Assembly (NCBI GenBank): GCA_013339895.1
Contig: JABACO010000008.1
Location: forward strand, 9,880,403-9,944,402
From: Ephydatia muelleri
Taxonomy: Eukaryota > Porifera > Demospongiae > Spongillida > Spongillidae
Reading direction: 5' to 3'
Length of the DNA: 64,000 nt
Shown here: positions 1 through 11,967 of the stretch, one piece after another
Position numbering within the stretch: position 1 is the first letter of the stretch
How the letters are laid out: every line of letters begins with the position of its first letter
The notes under the pieces: model-generated
Database searches by the model: none
Told to the model about the DNA's origin: nothing
What the model saw: only the letters and a program-made list of their open reading frames with translations
Made by a program: the position numbers and the translations under genes

Positions 1-1525
1 GCCTGCAGCTCCTGCGAGGCTAAGGGGAGAAATCGCCAACTTCAACAAATGACACAATGTCGCGGTCTCGTTTGGCAATGACACCGATTTTAAAAATTAA
101 CAAAAACGTATTTCAAAAGTGGCTTGTGCTTGCTACTCGAGATTGGCTTACCCTCCCGCTACTAGATTCGCGATAGGGTCTACGGCCATACTCTCTCTCG
201 ACGGCTCTTCGTCGTTTGACAACAGTGCGATTTGTGTTTCCGCCAGTATAAATGTTTCTCAAATTTGCAATGGTTCAAAAAAAGTTCCAAACACATCCCC
301 TACAAAGCTAGCAGTTGCATATATATATAACGTCCCTCGGCGCACAAGCACAAATGAATGGAAAATAATTTATTCCCGCTTTTTGTTGTGACACTAGGCA
401 GCCATGTGCACAGCTCGTGCTGACTCGTACCCAGGCCTTTTACCACTAATTATGTAGCGGAAGCGTCTATTGTAAACTGTCCCGTAATTGTATGTGTTGT
501 CGAGGCACAAAACGATAATCATGTCTTAATGCCTTATGCTACGGTTTGATGTTTATTAATTACAGCCGCCGCCTTCGATACACAAACGCTGCAGTCTGTT
601 ACGCATTCCACGCTTACATTGACACATCTACACCCACTCTTATGCTGTCTGCTTCTTATCTTTTTGAATACAGCTTCATTTTAATAGACACATGCCGGCC
701 AAAGTCCACCATACTCCACGAGATCTATGGTCGGCTGAATCTCAACCTTGTGTGTGCCAATGCCACAGCTATCCTTTCTAGGATAGCTCCTCCGCCATAA
801 ACCTTTTATTATCTGGTGCATATATATATTGAAATAAGGATGTAAATAAAAATTTATGTATGTAATATTATAGGTCATGTTTTTATACATACATACATAC
901 ATACATACATACATACATACATACATACATACATACATACATACATACCCTGACACACTGAGACACACTAGCTATGAAAGTTACAATGATGAAATATCCC
1001 CCTCCTGAAGGGATATTATATATTTTAATAAATAGACACATGTATTTAAAATTATCACAGCGTCATTGCATGATGTTCAAGCCTAGATCGACAATTCCCT
1101 TCAAAGGCTTCGCACTCAACATTCTGTAAAATATGTACCATATATGTACCACACATCATACTGTACTGTATATGATATTTGTAGCATTAATTATATTTTA
1201 GCTCATAATGTTAGTTCAAACTGTTTCCATATATGTAACAAAATGTTAGAACAATCTGTACCATATGTCGTGCTGAACGGATATGTTCCAGGTTGTACCA
1301 GTTATGATACAAATATGTATATAATGATAGGCATATGTCACATATATCCAGTACAGAAAATATGTACAGAATTGTTTTTGTATGTTGAGATGCAACCACG
1401 GTGCTAGTCTACTGGTGGTGATTGCAGTCTGTCTTCTCCATAAAGTTACATGTATTTAAATACTTGCATGGTTGAGACACCAGTTCCTTGTCAAAATGAA
1501 TATTATGCTGCAACAAAGGTGTCAC
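1..1525. other. No recognisable gene; AT-rich flank
   Basis: I see no conserved protein, splice structure or RNA gene here. The stretch is AT-rich, with short scattered copies of a TATGTACCA-like motif at about 1130-1370. The small open frames show no family signature. Confidence 0.5.
884..949. repeat. (ATAC)n microsatellite
   Basis: About sixteen perfect copies of the tetramer CATA run without interruption. The related ATGT tetramer recurs at 32.06 kb. Confidence 0.95.
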
Positions 1526-1830
1526 CAGAGGTAAGAGGGGGTTGAATGATGAAGGGGGTTGAATGATGATGAGGGGGTTGAATGATGAAGAGGGGGTTGA
1601 ATGATGAAGAGGGGGTTGAATGATGAAGAGGGGGTTGAATGATGAAAGGGGGGTTTGATGAGAGGGGGTTGAATGATGAAGATGGGTTGAATGATGAAGA
1701 GGGGTTGAATGATGAGAGGGGGTTGAATGATGAAGAGGGGGTTGAATAGAAGATGGGTTGAATGACTGAAGAGGGTCCGGGGGTTGAAGATAAGTAGGGG
1801 GGTTGAATGATGAGAGGGGTTGAATGATGA
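1526..1830. repeat. GGGGGTTGAATGATGA minisatellite
   Basis: About 15 copies of a 16-21 bp unit (GAGGGGGTTGAATGATGA with length variants) lie just downstream of the PXYLP1-like gene. The unit gives spurious Ser/Thr/Pro/His open frames on the minus strand. Confidence 0.9.
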
Positions 1831-1883
1831 TCATGCACAAGGCACAACCTCAGCCCCCATGTGTTGCGAGAGCACAACACAAG

Positions 1884-3285
1884 TCACGATGACGTCATGT
1901 TAAACACTCCTGGTACGAAGCCATGGTCGTGTTTGCTAGCAACATGCTCCTCCATCTGTTGTATTCTATCAGCCGTGTGTACTCGGCCACTATGCGTTTG
2001 ATTGACTATCTGGCCTGTGATATCTAGGCCATTGAACAGGACACGTACGAAATGGGTGCGGCCATCTTTTCTCGACTTCCACAGTTCCATAACTACCCTG
2101 GAGGACGTAAGGCATCCAGCCACTCGACTTCACACCTAGCGTGTCCAACACCATCGCGAGAGTCGAGTCGTGCGCGAAGGACAGCAGGAGCTTGTACGTG
2201 TGCTTGGAGCGCACTGCTGCATCCATCACTTCAAGCGAATGTTGCATGAAAGGTCGCATAGCCACAACAGAGTACTCCTGCGTGTAGCGGTGCTTCCAAG
2301 CCACATCTGCTCCCTCGATAAGTTCCAGGGCTGAGGCTTCGTCCAGGCACTGGGCCCGATGGTTGCAGGGTAGCGTGAACTGGTGGCACAGCCTGGCCAT
2401 GACGTGGTCGGCAAGCCTTATGGCCGCCTCGCCTGTGTCAACAGCGAGGACGAGCCCGAATGTGGCCTGGATCGATTCTACGAGGTCCTGCCACCTCTCT
2501 TTGTCGGGTACCCCTGTGTGAAGCTTTCTGTAGAACGCACCAAGCTTCTTGCAAGGAGGGGTGGTCTTCACGCCCACGGGCGGCGCGCTGAGAACGTCGC
2601 CGTCAGAGATGTGGATCGGGATTCCCGCCTCGTCGTCGCGCGAGTAGCCATGGAGAAAGGCGGCAGCGCTTTGGACCGTCCTTTGGAACGACGTGCTGTG
2701 CACGAAGATCTGGTCGGGCTTAACGGTGGACAGGAAGTCGTGGTACATCTGCCTGATCATGGCTCCCAGAGTGTAGTGCTGCCTGAACCCCGCCCCTGTA
2801 AGCATTCCTACGCCACAGCGCTTACTGGAGGATCCGGGAAAGACCGGAAAGTCGGCAAGGTTTATCTTAGAGGAAGGCGGAAGAGGCTTGACGGCAAATC
2901 TCTTGAGACCTGCCCAGCTGTTCCCCTCCAATCCGCAAGTGAAATTCTGTTTGGGTCCCATGTCGAATGCATGCGCGGGAGAGCGGTCCCCATGGCGCGC
3001 AATGACGTGAACCTGGACTAGCTCCAAGGACTGTTGGTCACCAGAAAGCTTGGCTTCTTCCGATGCGGCGCTTGCGTCTACGAACTGTAGCAAAGACTTG
3101 TGACAGTACTCGGATAAACGCTGGTCCAACTGTTCCTTCGCGCTCCTTGGAGCGAGTTGGGCTCGCGATAAATGCAGCGAAGGTGGGCGGAGGTCGTGCA
3201 CTACGCTTACTGCAGCTTCCGAACGCCACCACGTCAGAATTCCACCTGCGGGCCGAGGACACATAGACATACGAATTTCATACAT
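1884..3285 (-). CDS. PXYLP1: PXYLP1-like histidine acid phosphatase (apparent frameshift)
   Basis: This looks like the orthologue of 2-phosphoxylose phosphatase 1, a Golgi histidine phosphatase that dephosphorylates xylose in the glycosaminoglycan linkage region. Seen: the catalytic VIARHGDRSP motif near residue 95, the second catalytic motif FAHDST near residue 370, then a C-terminal part with SSRVVMELW and VRVLFNGLDIT, which matches the PXYLP1 pattern IFELW...VRILYNGVDVT. The first frame covers 1990-3285. The C-terminal part lies in another frame and ends at 1884, so a one-base shift is needed near 2098-2107, just after WMPY. No intron is visible. The N-terminus lacks an obvious type II membrane anchor, so an upstream exon may be missing. 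It is head-to-head with the LRRC34-like gene. Identity as a histidine acid phosphatase is firm; the subfamily is likely. Confidence 0.82.
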
Positions 3286-3565
3286 CTAAGCAAGGCGTAC
3301 CAACCAATCCAAGGAGTGATACGCCTGCCAAAATGACTCTAGACCTTTGTCTTGCATTCATTCCACATGCACTTCTAAGCAGGCGCGCTCGACAATACCG
3401 GTACATAATAGTATTGTTATGTATATCGTCAGGTGATCGTCTAGCCACATACATTATTAACGATCGTATTAATTAATGTACTTGCAATAATATCATCATT
3501 CATTTTAATAATCAATAGTCTACACAACAAATTTAATTATCGTTCAAAAATAAACTAGCGTCGTC
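3286..3565. promoter_or_regulatory. Divergent intergenic region PXYLP1-like / LRRC34-like
   Basis: Only 280 bp separate the two start codons, which face away from each other. The interval is AT-rich (ATTAAT and TATA-like runs at 3415-3550). A shared bidirectional promoter is inferred from geometry alone. Confidence 0.5.
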
Positions 3566-5884
3566 ATGGCAGCAGCGTTTGCCGAAAGATGGCAGTCATG
3601 CGCCTTTCAACAGACCGACTATGCTAAAGAGAAAATCTACTCCGCTATACTCTCCGTCATCGTATCTAGTAAAAGGTGTCATACATCGTCTCGTTTCGAC
3701 TTTATTCGACCAATCCCTGCTTTTCTGTTCACTCTTCCCTTTCTTCGTTCGTTGGTCTCAGACCCCACGAACTCCAACTCAATGGAAACCAACCCCTTCT
3801 TAAAGACATAAGGCTCAACGACCAGGTACACTGTAGCTGCATCACTGGGTGGTCACTAACAGCTCCCATTTCTGTGGCATCCGACAGGATGTAGCAGTGG
3901 TGATAAGAGCACTCCGTGAATGCTCGGATATCACTCTGCTTAACCTCAGCTACAATGACATAACAGGTTGAAGGCATCAAACATCTTGCTGAGTACTTGA
4001 AAGTAATGCCCTCCCCTCCCTCCCTTCACTCCCCCTCCCCTCCCTCCCTTCACTCCCCTCCCCTCCCTCCTTCACTCCCCTCCCCTCCCTCCCTTCACTC
4101 CCCCTCCCCTCCCTCCCTTCACTCCCCCTCCCCTCCCTCCCTCACTCCCCCTCCCCTCCCTCCCTTCACTCCCCCTCCCCCCTCCCTCCCTTCACCTCCC
4201 CCTCCCTCCCTCCCTTCACTCCCCCTCCCCTCCCTCCCTTCACTCCCTCCCCTCCCTCCTCTTCACTCCCCCTCCCCTCCCTCCCTTCACTCCCCTCCCC
4301 TCCCTCCCTTCACTCCCCCTCCCCTCCCTCCCTTCACTCCCCTCCCCTCCCTCCCTTCACTCCCTCCCCTCCCCTCCCTCCCTTCACTCCCCCTCCCCTC
4401 CCTCCCTTCCTCCCCCTCCACTCCCTCCCCTCCCTCCCTTCACTCCCCCTCCCCTCCCTCCCTTCATCCTCCCCTCCCCTCCCTCCTTCCCTCCCCCTCC
4501 CCTCCCTCCCTTCACTCCCCCCTCCCCTCCCTCCCTTCACTCCCCCTCCCCTCCCTCCTCCCTTCACTCCCCCTCCCTTCACTTCCCCTCCCTCCCTTCA
4601 CTCCCTCCCGTTCACTCCCCTCTCCCCCCTCCCTCCCTTCACTCCCCCTCCCCCCCCTCCCCTCCCCTCCCTCCCTTCCTCCCCTCCCCTCCCCTCCCTC
4701 CCTCACTCCCCTCCCCTCCCCTCCCTCCCTTCCTCCCCCTCCCCTCCCTCCCTTCACTCCCCCTCCCCTCCCTCCCTTCACTCCCCCTCCCCTCCCTCCC
4801 TTCCCTCCCCCTCCCTTCACTCCCTCCCTCCCTTCCCTTCATCCCTCCTCCCTTCACTCCCCCTCCCCTCCCTCCCTTCACTCCCCCCCCTCCCCCCCTC
4901 CCCTCCCCTCCCTCCCTTCCCTCCCCTCCCCTCCCTTCCCTCCTCCCCTCCCTCCCCTCCCTCCCTTCACTCCCCCTCCCCCCCTCCCTTCCTCCCCTCC
5001 CCTCCCCCTTCCTCCCCCTCCCCTCCCTCCCTTCCTCCCCCTCCCCTCCCTCCCTTCACCCTCCCCCTCCCTCCCTTCCCTCCCTCCCTTCCTCCCCCTG
5101 TCACTCCCCCTCCCCTCCCCCTCCCTTCCCTCCCCCTCCCCTCCCTCCCTTCCTCCCCCTCCCCTCCCTCCCTTCACTCCCCCTCCCCTCCCCTCCCTCC
5201 CTTCCTCCCCCTCCCCTCCCCTCCCTTCCCTCCCACCTCCCCTCCCTCCCCCTCCTCCCCTTCCCCCCCTCCCCCTCCCTTCACTCCCCCTCCCCTCCCC
5301 TCCCTCCCTTCACTCCCCCTCCCCTCCCCTCCCTCCCTTCACTCCCGCCTCCCTTCCATTTCCCTTCACTCCCCTCCCCTTCCCTTCCCTCCCCTCCCAT
5401 CATATCCCACAGGATCAGGTGTGCACTATCACCTCCCTCAATTTGAGCTACAACAATTTTGGAGCAGATGGGGCTATCTTGCTGTCTGATGCCCTCCAGG
5501 TAATGGCCGTCCATTCTCGTGTGTTCAATTCACCCTACTGTATGCACCCAGTTCAATCGCACGCTGAAGGCCATAACGCTGGATGGTAATCCCATTGGAC
5601 GCAAGGGAGGCATCCAGGTGGCAGCCATGCTCCAGGTGAACCGCACCCTCACCACTCTGGGACTGGCCAGGACCGACCTGGACACCGACTGCATCATCGC
5701 CGTGGCAACAGTTCTCCATGGCAACAGCACCTTGGAGTGCGTGGACCTCACCAGACCCCTCCTCCACAGCAAGCAGGAGGAACCCACGATCCATATCAGC
5801 AAGATGCTCCAGGTATGAGGTGTGTCCTTGCACTGGGAGAAGACACACCTTTCCAATGGGACCTTTCTTATGCACATGTGGCTA

Positions 5885-5915
<31 letters not shown>

Positions 5916-6639
5916 TAAGGTGAACTTTGCACTCAGAGAGCTCCATCTATCTCAGCATGGTATGACAGACACAGGCATGGAATGGATATGCCGCATGCTG
6001 AAGGGGAATTCAACATTGAGTCACCTTGATGTCAGTGGGTGAGGAAGGCTTGCTGTGTGCTAGCTAAGGGTGAAGAGTTTGGTTGTGATTCATCACATCA
6101 CTGCGTTTCATCAGGAACAGCCTTTCGAGGGATGGGGCGGGGCACATGGCACAATTGCTCAAATCCAACTCACCACTCCAAGTGCTGGACATGAGCTTCA
6201 ATCGTATTGAGGACGATGGATTGGTCTACCTCAGCGACGCGCTTTGCACAAACTATGTGCTTCAGAGGTGAGATCCTCTTCTCCACTGACCTGTTTTCTA
6301 ATCAACCTGTTCTCCTGCATTCGTGTCTGTGGACAGGCTCAATGTATGCAGCAACAGTGCTGGAGACCCAGGTCTGTGCCAACTGGCCAATACACTGAAG
6401 AGAAACACTACTATAGCTACCATCCTTATATGGGGCAATAAGATAGGAGAACCCACCTGCAATGTATGCCACACCCACCACCCTACGGCCTTAAAAGAAT
6501 TATATATACACTTGCTTCTATTTTACAGCATTTTAGAAGTTTGCTGGAAACAGGCAGACTAAAAGCCACCAATATAGATGTCAAGCCATATGTGGTGGAT
6601 GGTATTACATGTCTGGCCCGTTCAGAGGTTCAGTGCTGA
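3566..6639 (+). CDS. LRRC34: LRRC34-like leucine-rich-repeat protein, 9 exons
   Basis: A leucine-rich-repeat protein of the ribonuclease-inhibitor type. Exons: 3566-3675, 3762-3825, 3888-4002, 5413-5499, 5552-5812, 5920-6038, 6115-6267, 6337-6463, 6529-6639; all introns are GT-AG and all phases agree. Repeats follow the pattern LNLSYNNFGADGAILLSDAL, LDMSFNRIEDDGLVYLSDAL, and so on. A RPLLHSKQEE segment and a DVKPYVVDG tail resemble LRRC34 as I remember it. Vertebrate LRRC34 is nucleolar and expressed in stem, germ and ciliated cells; its molecular role is poorly known. Exon 3 needs a one-base correction near 3968: NLSYNDITG runs into TGA, while EGIKHLAEYLK follows in the next frame. With that correction the protein is 381 residues. 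Intron 3 is 1.4 kb of pure CT-rich repeat. Confidence 0.75.
4003..5412 (+). repeat. 1.4-kb polypyrimidine intron (CCTCCCTCCCTTCACTCCC)n
   Basis: The whole third intron of the LRRC34-like gene is a degenerate array of CCCTCCCTCCCTTCACTCCC-type units with the pyrimidines on the sense strand. It is bounded by a good donor (AAA|GTAATG) and acceptor (CCCACAG). Long Pro/Ser/Leu open frames here are artefacts of the repeat. Confidence 0.93.
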
Positions 6640-9274
6640 AAACAACATTGTATTTATGTGCTATATATCTGGATAAAAAATGTTCTATACAAATGATGCA
6701 GTGAAACTGAAATGCAGTCAAATCAAACAAATACACACACGTACACACACGTACACACACTACTTGGCAGATCTTGCTGCTTTCCGGCCACCCATTTCCG
6801 GTGAAACGCATGCTGAAGGGCAGGTGGTAAACAAAAACCTCATTAGTGCAGCAACCATTTGGGCAAGGAAGGATATGCTCACAGATTGGGGCAGCAGCTG
6901 TGTAGGGCCGATTGGAGATGTTCAAAGGTGTGTAGGGCCGATTTGAGATGTTCAAAGGCGTCACAGGTCTTGTGCAAGGCACCTCGGAAAGCTAAGATGA
7001 GACAAACAGATAACACAGGCTAGGCAACCGTAGTCTAACCTTGGCGTGTGTCCGCTTGGGACCACAAACTAGAGGTCCCTTCAGTGTAGAAGGTTTTGCC
7101 ACCTCATAGAACAAAACAATATCAATTCCAGGTGTGAATGGAGGAGGTGAGAACTTACCTGGTATTCACTGGCAAGAAGAGTTTCACCAGTGACACCGTC
7201 ATCCATAGTCAAAGTGTCGTCTTCATCACCCTCAATAACCTCTGGATCTTCCTGTGTGTGTGTGTGTGTGTGTGTATGTGTGTGTGTGTATGTGTGTGTG
7301 TGTGTGTGTATGTGTGAAATTTCAAAACTGAAACTGAAGATGTTGATGTTAACAAGAACCTCATCATCTTCATTATCAGCATCATCTCCTGAGTCTTCTA
7401 GCACTGTAGAATCTGCTTGTTTTATTTATTAAGAGAAATGGCAAAATCAAAATGAAAAATAATTAAACAAAGGTAGTACTGGTCAGTTATTAACTAACCA
7501 GAGCCAAGCTGTCCCAATATATACTTGAGCTGACTCTTTATTTCAGGTGGACTGGTCTTTATGGAGGAGCCTAGCAACTCACCTAACCCCTGCAGCAAGA
7601 AGGAGGTGCCCATCCAGGGTTAAAATACATAATATGATCCTTCTGAAGTCATCTCTCCACACCTCCACCACCCACCCCTCCCATTAGAACAACCAAAATC
7701 TCCTCCCATCACAATAGATCAAGACCCCTCCCTTCCCCCTCCCATCACAATAGATCAAGACCCCTCCCATCACAATAGATCAAGACCCCTCCCATCACAA
7801 TAGATCAAGACCCCTCCCATCACAATAGATCAAGACCCCTCCCATCACAATAGATCAAGACCCTCCCATCACAATAGATCAAGACCCCTCCCATCACAAT
7901 AGATCAAGACCCCTCCCTTCCCCCTCCCATCACAATAGATCAAGACCCCTCCCCTCCCATCACAATAGATCAAGACCCCTTTCCCTTCCCATCACAACAG
8001 ACCAGAGTCCTGCCCTCACTCCTTAGCTCGGGGACAGACAACAGGCTGTAGAGAATCCCGTTCACATAAGAGCACACCTGCAGGTCAAAAAAGGTAGCTG
8101 TGACCGTGTGTAGCCATGACAGGAACACAGGGGGGGGGGGGGGGGGGGGGGGGGGAAGAGAACTAACATACCTCTGTGTCATCATACTCCAGCAGGTCTC
8201 CTAGCAACCTTAGAATGATGGCTCCAGATGGAATACATGCTTTCTTCCCTGCAATGTGATTGGGATGGTGGTACAAGTGTGTGTAGTGGTGGAGATGGTA
8301 TGTGAAGCCCATTGAAGAATGTAATTTGGTCTTTTTTGTGCATATGGCATTGCAAATTACAATCAAAGTGTACAATGACATGGTTCAGTGCCTGGCACCT
8401 CCCACTTCCCTGTCCCCACTCCCACCCACCCCTCTCTACCTGCCGTCCTCAGTGTGAGGTTCATCAGGAGTGCCAGAGCGTAACGGAGAGAGTAGTCAGA
8501 GAGAGACTCCACCCCTTTCAGGAACTCTATCAACCAATGAGGTAGCCCTGCATCAATCATTAATGTCTGAAGCGATCTCCTGGGGGAGGAGGAAGAGGAG
8601 GGGGAGGAGGAGGAGAAAATGATGTAATGGGCAAACTTAAGATTACCAACCCTGACCCCCCTCACTTTAAGCTGATCTTCTGGATGGATCCAAGGACATT
8701 TCTTTGTGTGTGTGTGTCGTCCAGCCTTGCAGTGACCACACCACACAGGGTCCTCACCAGGTGTGTGCTCTGGGTGATATAGGCACGTCCCATTCCCATG
8801 GAACAGAAGGCATTCACCAGTCTTGCAGCCTGCTCCTGGACTCCCGGATCCCCATTGCGTAGCAACGCACCAATGACACACTGTGTGTATGTGTGTGTGT
8901 GTGTGAGTGTGTTGATGCGTGCATGTGCATATGAGTGTGTGCATGTTGATGTGTGCATATGCGTGTGCAAGTTTGCACGCTAGATGAAATGTGCACACTC
9001 AACATACATGCGCCACCTCGTACCTCAGACGAAGGTGACACACACCCCAGGATGTCATTACTGACGAGCTCTCTCAAGGCTTCATCCCTCGTGGGGGCAA
9101 GTGATCGGGTTAGCCGCTGGAGGGAAACAAGGGAACACAGGGGAAGGGAAGGCAATGGAGGAAGGTTGCCAGGAGCCTACCCATCGTATGGCCTGCAGAA
9201 GTAGTGCCTTCCTCGAGTTTGGTGATCTCGTCAGGTCGGACTTCATCTTGGAATAGTCTAGCTGTTGTTGTTGT

Positions 9275-9327
<53 letters not shown>

Positions 9328-10103
9328 TTGTTGTTGTATAGCTGGTCTTTGGGGAAGCTGCACACTGCAGTTATAAATGAATTGTTGCTACATACATGTG
9401 CATGTAACTGACAAATAGGTAGCTCCTAGTTTTATGTGGTGAAAATATATTTATTCAGCTGTACAACATACATGTTCAAGATGAAACTCATTTCAGTAAT
9501 AACAAAATCAGGAGAAAATTGAAGTTCCGTCAACAACATATCGACACCCAACACCTTTGCATTTTCATATCCATACATGCAATGCTGTTCCATGGAAACA
9601 CACCTTTGAGTAAGTGCTGTGACAGATGCTCTGAGCAAGGCAGTAGTCTGAGAAGAAGACACCACATGCACACACACACACACACACACACATAGCACAT
9701 ACAGTACACCATATTAAACAATGTCAACCCAGTTTTCTGTGTAGGGCTTACAGTGCCTGGCCTCGTCAAGTCAATACCCTGCTGGACTGCACTCCCAAAC
9801 AGTCGAGAACACAGTCCATGTATGTAGTCTGATGTGATCTGCAACACACACACACACACACACACACACAATATATGCATATTCACTAAAAGGGCCTGTC
9901 CTTGATGACAGATGTGACCATCATACCGGCTGTCCAGAGATAGATGACTCTAAAGTTTCCACCAGCTCCATGGATATCCCCACCAAGGTGTGGTAGTTGG
10001 TCTGCACATAAATATGGAGGACCAAGAGTGGTTTTAGATGTGGTTTTAGATGTGTGTAGACTATGTATGTATGTTAAAAATACATTTGTATGTAACATGC
10101 ACA

Positions 10104-10136
<33 letters not shown>

Positions 10137-10639
10137 TTATATCTCTATTGTATAGACTTAAATGATCACACAAAAAAAACACAAGTCGCGTGCACACAAA
10201 GCCACAACACCACACGATGGCACAAAATTGGACCTGTAGCTCCATCAGTCTGGCCTCATAATGCTGCTCCTGGTCTGATAGCTTCTTCTGTAAAGTGACC
10301 ACCTCTGTGACAATGGGAGAGTGTCTTTAGTAGTGACCAGCGCACAATTCTTCACACAAACCTCCCACTGCGGTGCTGCTTGTACGCAATCCTTTGCTCT
10401 AGGCAGCTGCTAAGGATAACTTCCGATACGTGTGCAACATTACATCATACATACCAGATCTGCAAGGCACTTGGAGGACCCAGAACCTAATATATGTGAG
10501 GATACTGAAGTGTATATAGAGAACAGGCGGGTGCTGCCACTGACTGGCGCATCCGAAACCTCAGAGACGGCTAGCCTCAGGAACTGCTCAAGTCGTGCCT
10601 TCAACTCAATAGTCCACAGGTCCTGAACAACAAAACAAT

Positions 10640-10695
<56 letters not shown>

Positions 10696-11320
10696 AGGGG
10701 GGGAAAAAATAGGATTACTGGGTGTTCACCAAAAGGTGCAAGTGCCTTTACAGTGAAGATGGTTTTAAAAGTGGGATGCTTGGAAGGGTCGGGAACGTAG
10801 GGGAGAGCGCAGAACATGGCGAACTCCTGGCTCTGGGCAAGCACAGCTCCGCGGTTCTCCAAGTAAGCTTTGAAGTCTTGCATGGCCTGGGCCCCAGACC
10901 CCGCTCCTGCTTTCACCGGGTAGACAGCGAAATGCACGCTGACGTTGAACTCGAGGCTTTGACAGGTGGGGTCGCTTTTCTTTAGCGGGGGCGGTAAGTG
11001 TTGGTCCCAGAGGTTAAAGAAGCCCGCCCTATCTCCGCGCTCGAATGCAAGTAAAAATTTGGTCTATTATAAATCAGAAGAATTAACGCTGTGCCTCCTG
11101 GAGTTTAATGAAAGGCTCACCAGTAGTCCTGGAGACTGTACGATAGGGAGCGGTTTAAATTTACGATGCTGCAACTCCGTTTCCAAAGTTGCACTACTCT
11201 GTAGATAGCCTCTGCTCCTTAGATGCTATCCGGCATGGGAAACACGTCGAAATCTGTACCCACATTAACTAAATTTACCTCTAAGATAAGGACGTTGAGT
11301 TCAGCTTCGACTCCTTCCAT
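6605..11320 (-). CDS. ARMC9: ARMC9, LisH/armadillo ciliary protein, 19 exons
   Basis: Orthologue of ARMC9, a basal-body and ciliary-tip protein with an N-terminal LisH motif and armadillo repeats, mutated in human Joubert syndrome. Exons in transcript order: 11279-11320, 11121-11209, 10752-11063, 10506-10622, 10234-10302, 9927-10001, 9752-9838, 9604-9647, 9181-9364, 9024-9116, 8666-8880, 8440-8579, 8172-8248, 8003-8077, 7499-7589, 7360-7415, 7251-7159, 7040-7102, 6605-6991. Diagnostic segments: ELNVLILE + YLQ (LisH), HFAVYPVKAG, FCALPYVPDPSKHP, YHTLVGISMELVETLES, RLFGSAVQQGIDLTRPGT, NVLGSIQKISL, SLRYALALLMNL, YVNGILYSLLSVPE and an acidic DDADNEDDE tail, then CTRPVTP. The exon 1-2 junction is off by two bases. 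Exon 9 carries a polyglutamine run of about 24 residues. About 768 residues, against 817 in human. The 3' end overlaps the last LRRC34 exon tail-to-tail, unless the last exon is spliced further. Confidence 0.93.
7700..7985. repeat. 25-bp minisatellite in ARMC9 intron
   Basis: About ten copies of ATCACAATAGATCAAGACCC plus CTCCC lie in ARMC9 intron 14. Copies differ mainly by short CT insertions. Confidence 0.92.
8130..8155. repeat. G26 homopolymer in ARMC9 intron 13
   Basis: An uninterrupted run of 26 G on the + strand, which is C26 in the transcript. Confidence 0.95.
9261..9336 (-). repeat. CAG/CAA repeat coding polyglutamine in ARMC9 exon 9
   Basis: A run of CAA and CAG codons encodes about 20 Gln, one Pro and four more Gln between a RPAI segment and LDYSKMKSDL. 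The flanks align with the ARMC9 segment before LDYEKLKKDL, so the tract is a coding insertion specific to this lineage or allele. Confidence 0.9.
10641..10694. repeat. G54 homopolymer in ARMC9 intron 3
   Basis: 54 consecutive G on the + strand, just upstream of the exon 4 acceptor. In the transcript it is a C54 polypyrimidine tract about 20 nt before AG. Confidence 0.95.
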
Positions 11321-11522
11321 CGCGTTGACGATACATATGTGGGAGGAGCGCCAAAAAAGAAACACGATCCAATGGCAATACTCATTGATTACATCATTAG
11401 ATAGGAATGACATAATTTGAATTACGAAGTGACGTAACTGACCGAAAATACTTTATGTCGTATCTAATATTGCGTCATGGAAGAGAAATTTAATTAATTA
11501 ATTTTGAAACAAGGCGTGCGAG
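11321..11522. promoter_or_regulatory. Divergent intergenic region ARMC9 / POLR2G
   Basis: 202 bp between opposed start codons. It contains GTGACGTAAC and TGCGTCATGG-like CRE/ATF-type motifs near 11430-11480. A bidirectional promoter is inferred. Confidence 0.5.
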
Positions 11523-11924
11523 ATGTTCTTCCACGTAAGTTTTCTAAGCTTAGTGCTGGCCACGGGGATGCTGCTTAAATCTACACTAGATCCCTCTTGA
11601 ACACGAAATAATGCTTCATCCTAAATACTTCGGCCCCAACCTCCTGGACACAGTGAAAAAGAAGTTATTCACGGAGGTTGAAGGAACATGTACCGGCAAG
11701 TGCGTATGGCTACAAGCATTGCGCTTTCTATGCTGCTGTAACAATGTCCCTTCGTTTAGATACGGTTTTGTCATAGCAGTAACCACGATAGACAACATTG
11801 GTCCTGGAGCCATATTACCCGGCAGAGGTTTTGCGTTGTACCCTGTCAAGTATAAGGTAACGGTACCATTAAGCACTTCTGCCCATTCCATCATACATTG
11901 TCCGCCTTTTGCCCTCTGTCTCAC

Positions 11925-11967
<43 letters not shown>

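Noticed and set aside
1409..1880. Overlapping His/Ser/Pro frames on the minus strand
   Set aside because: Translation of the GGTTGAATGATGA minisatellite.
3997..5589. 530-codon Pro/Ser/Leu open frame
   Set aside because: It is the CT-rich intron 3 of the LRRC34-like gene plus the next exon; composition follows the repeat.
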